Shown: positions 1 through 14,100 of the stretch, in pieces
Layout of the letters: each line of letters starts with the position of its first letter
Numbering within the stretch: position 1 is the stretch's first letter
Origin: Enoplolaimus lenunculus
Taxonomy: Eukaryota > Nematoda > Enoplea > Enoplida > Thoracostomopsidae
Reading direction: 5' to 3'
Length of the DNA stretch: 64,000 nucleotides
NCBI GenBank assembly: GCA_030248215.1
Contig: JASANG010002799.1
Location: 1 to 64,000, forward strand
Made by a program: the position numbers and the translations under genes
Notes under the pieces: generated by a model
Told to the model about the DNA's origin: nothing
Database searches by the model: none
Seen by the model: the letters and a program-made list of their open reading frames with translations, nothing else

Positions 1-292
1 ATGTACATCTACTTGGTTCGGTTAGTGCTAGTCGCATGCTTTACTAAAATATCATACGTTCAAATTAAAGACAAACGCCGCATATTTTAAAATAAGAAAA
101 TTACCATTGCGCTGTGACCCATTAACACAGCCCCCACAATTTAAATTTTGACTCAGACTTAAACTTTTGACTTAGGCAAAGGCTTAGACAAATTCTTAGG
201 CATCGAAGCCACTTCGTAATCCTAATCCTAAGAATAAATGTGGGGGTAACTGTACAGTGGTCCCATTTACGGGTTACTTGTATATTTTGTAG
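1..292. other. Part of an upstream intron of the module gene
   Basis: No exon fits the phase needed to join exon 293. A TTAGGC-rich stretch (about 170-240: cttaggcaaaggcttag, then aatcctaagaat) looks like a decayed TTAGGC-MITE relic. Confidence 0.4.
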
Positions 293-2050
293 ATGGTCAA
301 TTAACGTTCGAAGTGCCGTTCAAAGACGTATCGAAGTTGAAACAAATATTGAATGATTTGAATTTAAACTCAACCGTAGTCAATTCAATTGGTCTGTCAA
401 ATTTTAGACTGCAGCGTTCAATTGACCGTAAGTTCGCGAATAGTTTCTGGGTCCATAGCCAGAAAAGAGCAACGGGGGATCAACCCCCTCATAATACAAT
501 AATTGTACCCCCGCCCCTATCAAAGTTCAAACTAGCTTATAAATCATTGGAAATCCTTATAATCCCCAAATATTTTAGAGTTCCTAGCAAAACAAGCAGG
601 TTAAAGGCACTGGAAGATCCAGGGAGGACACTTCAGCCTACGCCCCCCAAACAGGGATTAAAACCAAAATATCGTGTAATGGTTTAGCACTAAAATGAGG
701 TACAGCTTTTTGGTCTTTTTGCTCGCTTGTTTTTCCCACGCTAAGATTTGGACTCCTTTTTTAAAAAATTTCTTGATCCGTCAGCGTCCATTGGGACGAT
801 AATTTCAAACAAGCATCCAGATATTGTGGGATGTCATCTGGCAGTTAAATCCCTGCATCATACGGTTGTACGTCCGTATGAAAATCAACAAACTAAACGA
901 ACAATCATCTAAACACGACCTCGCTGAGAAGATGTCTCGGAAACCTCTTGTAAAACGTTTTAAATCACACCATATTGACGTTGTTTCCAGAAATTGAACT
1001 CGGGAAGTCGCTTTCCATTCAGCTCGATTGAATTAGCCGCACCATGGGGCAAACTGACCCACATTGCAAAAATAGGCCAAAAATGCAGAAAATGACTATC
1101 TCTCTCGGTTTTGAAATTTTAAGCTTAAAAGTAAGCTAAAAAACACTTCGGCAGAATTTTTTTTGTTCATCTCTTTTTTGTTCGCCGCTTGCTAAATTCA
1201 GTTGAAAACTGTACTGGATAATTGCATAAAATGATAGCAATCGATTTAAAAATCGCTAAAACGCTGTTAATTATTGTTATATATCTGCTATTTTCGTCAG
1301 CCAGACAAGCCATGATTTTGTCGTGGGGAAGCGGTTAAAAATATTCCTCGTGGGGAGGGATGGTATGCAAGCCGTCGTAGGCCACCCCACTTTCATCTCT
1401 GCGATGTACCGTTTTATTTTTAGTGAATCAAATTGCAATACCGTCAGTTGAAGTTTTATTCGTCACTGATCAACCAATCAAATGCGACAATGCGTTGGGT
1501 TCGAAGAATCACAGCGTTTTATTGGAGGACATTTCAACGGTGCTCAGTGTCGACCAATCAGAAATAAGACGTTTAGAGTGTTCTGGTACGTGAATTTCAG
1601 TAAAATTTATATTTTACGGAATAATTTATATTTTTGGAAAAAACTGAAAATGACTGTGAAGGAACAGGGGGTGTATCCAAGATGATGTATAAAGAGATAA
1701 TATATTTATTTCTAAATTTAACAGTAACAAAAAACACTTTTAACTAAGTTTAGAATATTACATTTTTCGATCCTGGAGTTTAAAAATAAAATAGGATACC
1801 TTTAGTAATGGATTTCTGGCATAATCACTTGCGAGAAAAAGTGGGTATTTGCATACGACCGGCATAATTTGAAATTTTAAAAAATGTTATGTAAATTTTC
1901 ATTTTTATTTAACACTGTAATTAGTATTTTGCATTTTTGTAAAATTTTGGTATACAATTTGATATTTCCAAATTAATTTTGCAACGTTTGAGGTAATAAA
2001 GCTTTAAAACTTTATTGGAAAAATTGAAACGAATTAAATTTTACCATTTT

Positions 2051-2119
<69 letters not shown>

Positions 2120-5100
2120 CATTCATATATTGTACCAAAATTCATTCAATTACTAAATGCATTTGCTTCGTTTTTGTTTAATATCCCTGAATCTGAAAAT
2201 TTTACAATGCAAATATTTTATGAAAATGCTTAAAATGTTCGTGCTTTTGCCAAATAAGTAAAAAATATGGTGGATTTTTTAATTCAAAAATTTTTTTGCG
2301 GCTTCAGCGCAGTTGATTTAAATCTTGAAATATCACAAAAAAATTGCTTAACTCTTAAAATATCAAAAACATTTGCTTAAATCTTAAAATATCACAAAAA
2401 TTTTGCTAAAAACGCGTTTTGAAACTGTAAAATTTGTGAACACAACAAGTGTCATTCTCCACATTGAAAATGCTAAATTCGCTATTAGAACTAGCAAAAA
2501 CTTTAGTAGATTGAATATGTCAAGACTAATTTTTGAAATTTTCGAATCTAAAATAAATGTTGTATTTTTTCAGATAACGAAATACGTGTTATTCTCAAAG
2601 ATTCTGCAAGCAGCGAGACAGCAATTTATCATTACAAGCAAGACTTATCGGATAAAATTAAGCTTGGACAACTTTCATTTTCGCTACCGGATGCGGAAAC
2701 TGTTTATGTTTCCAGTTTTAACATTCAACAATGGAGCGTTTATGGACGAAAACGTAAGTTTCCATTGATTTATAGACCAAAGTTAGTTTAAGGGGCGTCC
2801 AGGTTTCTGATTGGTGTATAAAAGAGTAGGTTTAGATTTTTGATTACATCTTTTGCTTAGGCTTAGGCTTTCGCTTCGGATTAGGAACTCATTTTTGCGA
2901 TGCTTAGGGTTAGGCTTAGGCTTAGGAATACGCTTAAAAGTATGGCCGATATATGGGTAAAATTAGAACGAAAATAAAGATTGCAAAAATTACAAATCTT
3001 CTTGAATTATGAACTTTTTAATTTAAACTCTCACCAGATTTTGCACAAATATTAAAATAAAATTACAAACCTTCTTGAATTATTACCTTTTTAATTTAAA
3101 CTCTCACCAGATTTTGCACAAATATTAAAATAAAATTACAAACCTTCTTGAATTATGAACTTTTTACTTGAAACTCTCACCAGATTTTGCACAAATATTA
3201 AAATAAAATTACAGACCTTCTTGAATTATGACCTTTTTAATTTAAACTCTCACCAGATTTTGCACAAATATTAAAATAAAATTACAAACCTTCTTGAATT
3301 ATGAACTTTTTACTTGAAACTCTCACCAGATTTTGCACAAATATTAAAATAAAATTACAAACCTTCTTGAATTATGAACTTTTTAATTGAAACTCTCATC
3401 AGATTTTGCACAAATATTAAAATAAAATCACAAACCTTCTTGAATTATGACCTTTTTAATTTAAACTCTCACCAGATTTTGCACAAATATTAAAATAAAA
3501 TTACAAACCTTCTTGAATTATGACCTTTTTAATTTAAACTCTCACCAGATTTTGCACAAATATTAAAATAAAATTACAAACCTTCTTGAATTATGACGTT
3601 TTTAATTTAAACTCTCACCAGATTTTGCACAAATATTAAAATGAATATAAAAGATAAAAAATGACAAAAATAAACTTTTACCTTTTATACTATTTTCAGC
3701 AGAAATTCGTGCGATGCTCATCATCAACCTTGATCTTCGATCTGAGTTCACTTTTGACGTTGGAAACATTCGTGAAGAAGATCATTTGAACGCAGAAATT
3801 CAACGACTGCTCAACGTAACCGCGGATGCCATTGAATCGGTCACTATTCCAGGTAAATCGGGCAAATCCTAAAATAATTCATAAACCGGGTCTAAAAAAC
3901 TATAAAATTAAAAACACAAAAAGTATAATTTGATATATTTCTATATCATCTTTATAAAATTCGCTTCTAACCGCTTATTTGCAAGCTGTGTTCGACACAA
4001 AACGGTTGCGCCAGCTTTTAGCAAATAAACCCCGTAATTTATACGTGCAACTTTTTGCAGCGAGAACTCGCAACTGCAACTGCAAGACTTATTACAAAAA
4101 TCCATTACAAATTATGCAATTGTAAATTGCAATGGCTAGTTTTACCTGCGAAAACGTTGTACGTGTGAACAGGGCTCGCATTGTGGGATGAACAGGTTTT
4201 AAATTATATTTTTGACTGCAAACTTATGGGTTTTAGATGAACAAACCGGTGAAATCGTATTCAACCCTGAATCTGAAACCGTTACTCAACTGCATAATGA
4301 TGTCGAAGCTCTCTTTCGAGCAGGAAAACTGCAAGTATCAACTTTAAGCAGTGATTTTGACATGGTAAACGTTACTCGATATACGGTTCGAGCACGTGTA
4401 CCCCATGATGCAGCAGAAGATGACCTGGGTATGTTAGCTAGACATTCAGATATATTGGCCAATGTAAAGAACAGGGGCCGAACAGTACTAAACGCATATT
4501 CCTAAGCCTAAGCTCAATCCTAGCTAAGCAAAAAATAAGTCTAAAGCTTAAGCTTACTCTGTTCTAGTCAAATAGAAAAACGTTCCGCGCCTTATCTTTA
4601 CATGGGCGTTATACATTTACGGGGGAACGGGAGTTATCACTGGAGACGAAATTTTCGTACTGTAAACAAAATTAGCACTATTGTACTTACTGTAGTGACC
4701 CGAATAAGAGGGGCGACTGATATTTATTTGGATTTTCCAGAGGGTACCCCCTGTTTTATCGGGTTCGGGCTGGACTTTATTTTTAAGCTGCCCTCCGCCG
4801 CGATTCGTTACTGATATATATCCGGTATTTGCAGCTATCCGTTGAATTAAACGTTTATTTATCTTGTGTAAAAGACTTGAGTGATAATGCAAGGTTATAC
4901 TAAAAAATGTACTTTCAAAACATAGGTGAGTGCGATTTACAGTTTCGAACTTAACATTATTTAGTCCTGGAGTCATTTATGCACTGCAATTTAGGGATAA
5001 CTAACATTTATGGACTCTAATTAGGATTGTAGGACTCTATCCTCCGCTGATACGGACTTTTATTAGGGATACGGACTCCTATTAATTGAAACTAAAAATG

Positions 5101-8100
5101 GGGACCTCCTCTTATTCGGGTCACTACAGTAGTTGTGTCTATTTGCATCGAGTGCTATATAAATGTTCATTTTTCACAAACAAATTTCAAATTTCAACGA
5201 GGAAATGTTACAAATGCAAAAAAAAATGAATTTGTTAAATTTTAAATTTTGCTTGCGGAACAACGACCCCACATGGAATTGCAACTCTAAATTATGCAAA
5301 AAAAACTATTTTCAAAATCCAACCGCTTTTAGGCGAGCGAAAAATCTTGCAGAATGCTAATTGTATATGCACTAATGACTTACGGGTTGGATTTCTGAAT
5401 CTTACTTAAGTATATACTTAAATAATACTTAAGTGCTTTACTTAAATCGTCAAAATAAGTAAATAACATTGTAAACAAAAAATATAAATGACAATTTTGA
5501 GGTTATGCGAACAGGAAGATGCTAATATGTTGTTTTATATAAGAAGATGACTAAGGGTCTACAGTGTCAATTTGGTCCAAGTTTACTTTGCCTGTTAGTT
5601 TGTGCATTATGTATTTCAGTCCGTGACTTAAGTATTTACTTAACTTAAATACGCTTTTAGAAACGAGAAATTGGTTAAATGATTACTTAGCAAATACTTT
5701 ACTATCGATACTTATTAAGTAGGATTTCAGAAACCCAGCCAATGATGATATTACAAGTTTTGCTTTTAGATCAAACGAAAACATACTTTACGTTCGATTT
5801 ACTCACAGAGCGCAATGGTGGTAACTCGGGCGAACTCGAACATTTACGTTCACAGTTACCACAGCTGTTATCAGTTGATAAAAATACCATTCAATTGGTT
5901 GACATTAAAAGTAACACTTTTTATATGCATTTGTATTTATGTTTATTTTGTTTTGAAATTCGCATTCATATACGTATCTTGTAGTACCAAACTTTACGGT
6001 ATATAGAGCCATTGTAGCGAAAAGTTTGCACGACACCGTAGCAGTGGTTATAGAGCAGCGGACCGGTAATGCGTACGTCGTGGGTTCGAGCCCCACCGCA
6101 TCTGCAGCAAAATTTTCGTAAAGCGCTCTATATGGTACTGCTTAGCTTAGAATTACAATTTAATACTTTAGCTTATTTCTAAGCAACTGAATGATTTTCA
6201 GGATACTCATCGCGCGTTTTGCCACGAACGCATTGGAGTTCGAAAGGGGGGGTTGGGGCGGGAAGGCGCACGTCCGCCCCGTCGCAAAATTTTTCATGCT
6301 AAAATAGCACTGACCCCTTACTATGAAATTATTTCCATTAAAAAATTTTCACATATAGAGAATGTAGTAAATATTGCGTTTCATAACGTTTGCCGGGCTG
6401 CCTCCCCGTCAAAAATTTTCGGATCCGCCGCTGCTCTGCTATATATTTGTAGCAGGTGTAAGCAGTTCGAAATAGGTTCTAAAGGCATTTAAATATTGCA
6501 ACCGAAGTTGGCGCGATGATATTTGTTCAAATCTTAGCCAAATTAGAAATAAATACAAATTTGGCCAACTTGAATATGCTTCAAAATTGGGTTTTTGTAG
6601 AAAATTAGGTTTGTTTCAGGCAATAAATTAATAATTGAAACTGTTCATGAGTTTGGAACCGTTTTATCCGCGGACGAATTTAAAGATTTGATCCAGCAAA
6701 AATACGTTGAAGGAAGCTTAATACTGACATCGCTAGACGGAACGAACATACAGTTTCAAGGTGTTGAAATACATCAAACACATACGTTATCTCGTAAGTA
6801 CTAATTTATGTGCACATGTATTCTCATTATGTATAGCACCTATAACTAGTTAGTCTTACATTACGTTTTATTATTAAAACTGCAACATCTTACATTCGTA
6901 TTTTGAGCGACGTTTCAGTAGCAAAAATACCGACAAGACAGTTTGTTACTTAAAACAACTAGGTAGCCGGTTAGCTATCAAGTACACAAACATTTTCACA
7001 CAGATATTCTTTTCATAGAACAATCACGTTTATGTTTTAAGAATTCATTGTAAGCAAAGTAATGCTGGAAAGTTGCCAAAAATACGTATGTGGGGCGTTC
7101 CAGCTTAACATATAGATATGTGAATATTGTTTGTTTTGTTGAGTGTGTTTGTCAAATCAAACGGGACAGTGTGTAGAAGTAGCAAGCGAAATTTTTAACA
7201 TTGTCAACGTTAGTATCCTTTTCAAAAAATGGCATACACGTGTATTAAAAAGCAAGAATGATTTTAAAATATTGCACAATGCGTAAACCACGTTCAACTA
7301 ATATTTTTGACTACTTTAGATTATTCATCACAGCTTGTTATCGAACTGGAAGAAGAAATAAAGTTAACCCCAAAATTACGAGAATATATCAAATCCGAAA
7401 TTGAAACTTTTATTCCAATGGACGTTGGTGTCCGCATTAACGTGTTACAGTTATCAGGTAACAGTTATACACAATTCTTTTATTATTTTACTGTCTTTGG
7501 TTTAAAATTTCATAAAAAAACTGTAAGAAGTAGTTGAAGTAAATTAAAAAAATTTAAATTACAGAATTCAACATAATTTCATTAAATGTGAACGTGAGAA
7601 CCGTTTCGGACTCGAGTGTCAAGCTCTTATAGTCGAGCAAGTGGTGATAATCACATGCCACCCAGATGCTCGGATTTTAATTTGTATTGAAATTTTATAA
7701 TTTCAAATTGTTTTGATAAATCGACACGGTACAATTCCACACCAAAATGTACTCGTGCTACTTCAAACACAAATAAATAAATAAATGAATATATTTATTT
7801 ATTTAAATAAATAAATATATTTTTACTTATTTTTTAGTTTATATTGCTTATTTTTTATTTATGTATTAATTTTAGCTACACAAATTGTAATCAGTCTTGA
7901 AACACGATCGCGTTCATTGTTAACCGATATTTTGACGCGTCTAAACGAACAAATTCGACAAGGACGATTTAAAATTGATCAATTCACCATTAAACGTATC
8001 GCTGAAACAGACGCTGATGGGAAAGAAATAGATGTAATGTCAGGAGAAGTCGGGGTACACGGGCATTCGGCTCATGACGGATCAAACGAGGAACAAATCG

Positions 8101-11100
8101 ATGATAACTCGAACAAAGAGGAAAACTCAGAAGAAAAGTCAATAGAAAGTGAAGAGAATTCTAAAGAAGAAGAAAATTCTGACGAAAAGTCAATAGAAAG
8201 TGAAGAGAATTCTAAAGAAGAAGAAAATTCTAACGAAAAGTCAATAGAAAGTGAAGAGAATTCTAAAGAAGAAGAAAATTCTGACGAAAAGTCAATAGAA
8301 AGTGAAGATAATTCTAAAGAAAAGGAAAATGCTGAAGAAAACTCAATAGAAAGTGAAGAGAATTCTAAAGAAGACGAAAATTCTGAAGAAAACTCAATTG
8401 AAAGTGAACAGAATTCCAATGAAGAAAACTCTAAAGAAACGTCAATAGAAAATGAAAACAATTCTAAAGAAGAAGAGACCGGCGCTGAAGACAAATCAAT
8501 TATCAGCTCAACTGTTGAAGATCATAGTGAAATCGTAGAAAATAAACAAGGATCGACGGAAAATGCAGGAACAATGGGCGGCCAAGAAAGTTTACAGGTC
8601 ACCGGAGCGCAAACGAACGAAAAACTGATTACAACAACACTTAAGTTGACACTTACTGGGCCTGTCGTTCCGTTGCTGAGTTCTGCCGACGCCAAGAAAA
8701 AATTCGAAGAGAAGAATAAAAACGTTTATGGAAAAAGATTACTGGAGTTGCTTGGAATAACGAGATATGATGATGCTATGACGAATGGAGTGGTTTTTGA
8801 CGAGATTAATTTTAAAGGTACTATACTCTCTAAAAACTTAAACTTAAATTATAGCTTAACTAAACTTGAAAATCAGTTTATGTAAAACTTAAATGACTGG
8901 ACGGACTAACTAAACTAGACTTTTAAGTTTTACTTAAACTAACGTCTTTTTAAGCTTAACACGAGTTTAAGTAAACTTATCTTTAGATTAAGTAACAAGT
9001 GCAGCCGTGAAATTATGCGTATCAAAGAGTTCACTAAGTTTAGCTTAAACTAAAAATAAGTAAAATTTTAAATTAGTTTAACCGTAAACCTACCCGTTAG
9101 TTCAGTTATTCTAGAAACTTAGTTTAGTACTGCTGGATTAGCTTTAGCTTAAATCAAGTTAGATTAAGCTTTTAGAGAGCATCCATCCGTTGACTGATAT
9201 ATACGGACGGGGGCACAACTTTCTCGCCCTGAGCTAGTCTCACTTTTATGTGTTACTTACTGTTGTGAATTAATTGAATTATACCTAAAGTGTATAATAA
9301 TACACTTGTGAAGAATATTAACACAATGAGACTTTGAAAATTCGAAGGATTTATTAAGATTCTATATAGCAGACAATCATAGTATTGTTTCGAAATCAAT
9401 TCCATATGTGACTTGGGCCCATGTAAAGATCAGGGGTGGAACGTTTTTCTGTGGGACTGCAATAGAATAAACTTAGGCTTTCGACTAATTTTTTTGATTG
9501 GCTTAGGCTTAGGCTTAGGCTTAGAAATAAACTCATTCTTACGTTTTGGCTTAGGCTTAGGCTTAGGCTTAGGCTTAGGAATAAACTCATTCTTACGTTT
9601 TGGCTTAGGATTAGGCTTAGGCTTAGGCTTGGGCTTAGGCTTAGGCTTGGCTTAGGCTTAGGCTTAGGCTTAGGAATAAACTCATTCTTACGTTTTGGCT
9701 TAGGATTAGGCTTAGGCTTAGGCTTAGGAATAAGCTTATAATACTGTTCCGCCTTTTTTTTACATTGGCGGTGACCCGTAACAAATAAAACAAAATATTC
9801 AACAATCAATATTTCTAAATAACAGATTCCACTTTAACAGTCAAAGCAGTACCGTGTAGATCCCATCACGAAAATTTTGCTGCAGATGCAATTTTAGGCT
9901 TTTATCGCCTCTCAAACCCTTTCAACTGCAAAAAATGTTTTATTCAGTAAAATTCTCGTAATTCAGTATTATTTATCTGATACAAATTTTGTCAATTGTA
10001 AATGTTGCACTTATATTTTTTTGTTTAATATTTCTCGACGTTAAATTAAGTAAATAGGAAAAACTAAAATTTCACTTAATAAATATTGCTCAAACAATTA
10101 AATTCAATTCCATGAACAACAGCGTAAAAACTTGTATTATCATTAATAAAATTTGACTCAAATGTAATTTTTTGTTTTCTGCGAAATTTTTTATATTTTG
10201 CTAAAATTGCACTTTTGCAATGCAAATTGAGAAAATTGGGTGTGGATGTGGCATGATTTTTGCAATCGTCACGACTTGCACACGCTTTATTGCGAAGATT
10301 ACATGGTAAAAGGTAAAACCGGATACATTAATACATTTCAGGACCAAATGTCACATTTAAATGGACTCTGTCAGAATCACAAGCGATAAGCAAAGCTGAA
10401 ATAATCAGCCTGCTGCGTGGTGTTGCAACTGAACGCAAATTATATTTTGTCGATTCTGATGCAAGAAAATTGTTCGCAACCGATGCTGAAATAGCAATCG
10501 AAGAAACGTTTTACCGTAAATTTCTGCTACTTTCCAGAGGTGTCACGACTGTCCCCTCGTTTGCATAATTGAGTAGCTATGTAATTAATAAACTAGATAT
10601 ATGAATATAAGTAAATAAATATATATAATATATTATATATAAATATATATATATATATTTATATATATGTATATATATTTATATATATGTATATATATAA
10701 ATATATATATATCTATATATATCAGGGTTCAACCGGAATTCCTGCAAAAATTAAATTCTTGTTCCTGTTCCTGTTCCTGCATTCAAACATGCAGAAACCG
10801 GAATTTTTACGGTATTGTGGCCAATCGTTCATAATCATTTAAATATTGTAAACTTTGTCTTTCAGAAATTTTTTATGTCAAAATTAGTGTTTTTGTACCC
10901 AGTTCAATTCTGTTACTAAATTGTTCCTGATGTGTTTTCGCAAAACTTAATGATGAAATAGCTGAAAACTCCCGTAAGCCATTAGTGGCTAGTTTTTCCG
11001 GTTCCTGTTCCTGTTTCGGTTCCTGCATAAAAATTTAATTCCGGTTATATAAGCTGTATTATTTTCAGTGTTTTCATCAAAACTTGAACTGCGATTCGAT

Positions 11101-14100
11101 AACGAAATTGATCGAAGCTTAATTACGACTCAGGAATTGCTTGCAGCTTTAATTGATGCTTTTGGTATCAGCGATGAAGATTCTGAAGCGCTGACCGCGC
11201 AAAATTTAACAGGTAATTCATCACCGGAATTAGGTTTATTATCTTATTACCTGGGCAATTGCTCTGTTTGAAATCTGCTATGGTAGGTGCATTTACTTTA
11301 CACACTATTTCACATAGGGTTAAATACTTCTTTGGCATTGGATTCAATTCATACCTCGGAATCCCCACCAAAAAATCTTGGATCCGCCACAGATAACGAT
11401 ATAATCACTTTTCAGGATATCAACAACGGTATTAATACCAAACCAAACCTGGAAACGTTGTATGTTTAAATTTTTGGCCAATGTAAAGAACAGGGGCGGA
11501 ACAGTATTATAAGCATACTCCTACGCCTAAGCTTAAACCTAAGCCTAAACGCAAGAATGAGAAACTTTTTCATGTTTCAATATTTGACCAATGTAAAAAC
11601 ACGAGCGGAACAGTATTATATACAAGCATATTCCTAACCTAATCCTAAAGTTAAGCCTAAGGCAAGCAAAAAATCGTCTAAAGCTTAAGCTTAATCTATT
11701 GCAGTTCCATAGAAAAAGGTTCCGATCCTGATCTGCAGGGCATGGGCCCAATTTAAAAAGACGTTAATTTAAGAAAATATTACTTTAAATGAAGTGCTAT
11801 TTTTATTTTTAAATTTTTATTTTTAGGCAACAGTGTTGTTATTATAATTACAAACGTCGATCGCTCTCTTGTCCGCCGACTGTATGATCTGATTACACAC
11901 CGAATACGAAGCGAAGGCATTGTTTTACAGGCAGCGCGAGTCAACGTGAAAGTACTCGAAGTCAACCAAGGGGTAAATGTTTAACGGTTGTTGAAAACGG
12001 TTCAGTTTTACAATAATTTTGCTCCAGTATTCGATGTTTACACTGTACAGTCAAGTGAATTGATTTTAATTAAGAATGAGTTGAATCGCTCAGTCTGAAT
12101 TAGATCTTACACAGCTCAGAGTTCTGAAATGATTATTTGAGTATCGTTCAAACTAATTGTTTGCTTATAAGTTTATGTAAACAAAACATAGAATAAACTA
12201 ATTCGCAGACAACGAAACTGCGAATACGAGCTTATAATTTTGGTGTTAGAAATATTGCAACCATTTTGACTAATATTTTAGACGGACAACGACGAAAATC
12301 AACAAATGTCATCAAGCACATCTTCCGGACACGATAACAACAATGATCAGGGAGATATTGATTGGAACAACACCGACAGAGCAAGTAAGTCTATGTTTTA
12401 TGGTTTGGACCAGAATGGGATGTGGGTAAGGATTTTTAACCGGATCCGCGCTTTACCTACGCAAATTAGAATTCTTTACCCGCGGGTATCCCTGTGCTAG
12501 AAAGATACACACGCGACCCACCTTTTTTCTCTCGCTCCGGATGTTAAAGCAATATTTTAATGATCGGTAGTGTCCTTAATGAACTTTTGAGTTATAGTTT
12601 CAGTGAGTTACACATCAAATGTTACTAGAAATAACAATATTTGAAATCCAACTAAGTTTCATCTCTCAGCTGTTGGACATGATGGTCCATGATACGTATA
12701 GGTGCCTATCTACTAAGCCAAAGCCTAAGCCTAAAAACCTAAGTCAAAGCCTATGCCTAAGAATAAAAATCCAAACCCAACATATATAGCCTTCATCATT
12801 CAGCTGTTGGACATGATGGTCCATGATACCTATAGGTGCCTATCTACTAAGCCAAAGCCTAAACCTAAGCCTAAAAGCCTAATTCAAAGCCTATCCCTAA
12901 GAATAATAATGTAAACGAAAGACTATGCTCAAGTCTAAGATTCTCCGTCTCTAAGTCGTCCATGTTATTCTGCCTCTTAGTAGACAGACCTCTATAATTA
13001 ACAACACCGATATGATTTTGAAAATATTTGTTTTAAACATTCCCGTCTTGCATTGGTATTTCAACATTTGGCACATGACGCACGCTGTTTTTTTTAAACT
13101 TTTCTATTTTCAGGTGGCGTTCGAACTACGTTTGTTTTCAAAACCAAAAATAATTTCGACACCGATCCACGAGTAACTGAGCAAGATATGACGACAGTGA
13201 AAACTCAACTGATTCAAATGTTTCAACTGAAAGATGTCCACGAATTTGAAATGTTAAGTAAGTAAACTTTGGGCAAACATATTAAAGAAATTAATTTTAA
13301 AGTATCTTTGTTAATATTGTTTTATTTGTTTATTGTTGTTGTTTTTTATAATTCATTTTTTATGTTTATTTAAATGAAACAATTGAACATCATTTATTAG
13401 CTTTGTATTGTTACTTTTTTGGGTTAATTATAGCGACCAAACCACGGCGAAACAAGTACGCTGAAAAGTCTTAAGACAAGGAGGCTCAGGCGTAATAGCC
13501 ACATTATTTACGGTTACGGATATTGTTAGGTTTATGTTTAAGCTTAGGCTTAAGTGGACAGGCGCTGTAGCATGGGCTGGTCAATGTTTCGAACCATTGG
13601 CAATATCTACTACTAGCAGTATAAGTTAAATCAACTTGACCGTGAGCAACTACTTTGAGTACGGCAACACTGTAAATTCCAGTGAATTGAAATTGAAAAT
13701 GAGTTGAATCATTGATTGTGAATTAGGTTTTTCTGAACTCAGAATTCGGAATTCAACGAACACATTCTGAGTTAAGTAATCAACTCAACTGCAATTAAAT
13801 CAACTCCGAGCGGGTTAATGTTTACTGTTGATAACTCATAAATAACCAAAAATAACCAATTGTCAGTCTGAGTAAATTAATCAACACATTGGAATTTACA
13901 GTGTTGAATGATTTTAAATATACCAGAAACTCAATTGTATTGTACGATTATTATTTTAGGCAATACTATTAAAATTGTATTTGTCGAAACAGTCGAAAAT
14001 CGTCGAACTGTGGAACAGTGGAAATCTGACGTTTATCATATGGCACAATCAAATATTGGTTTATCATTGTGGCTCGAAGATAAAACTAAAATTGTTATAC

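Noticed and set aside
1-90. ATG at base 1 followed by a hydrophobic stretch like a signal peptide
   Set aside because: No GT donor in the phase needed to join exon 293, and the frame closes at 88-90; coincidence.
2985-3642. CRISPR-like array
   Set aside because: Units are contiguous 73-bp tandem copies without unique spacers, in a eukaryotic intron.
6030-6105. Functional tRNA gene
   Set aside because: A/B boxes and T arm are present but the acceptor stem does not pair, and it sits inside an inverted-repeat element.
8072-8494. 140-codon minus-strand frame of Ser/Phe/Leu repeats
   Set aside because: Antisense of the acidic 17-residue repeats in exon 8.
9500-9735. True telomere or chromosome-fusion scar
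   Set aside because: TTAGGC runs are short, interrupted and bounded by transposon ends with target duplications.
9396-9809. Reading frames of Leu/Gly or Lys/Pro repeats across TTAGGC runs
   Set aside because: Translations of the telomere-like repeat core of a MITE.
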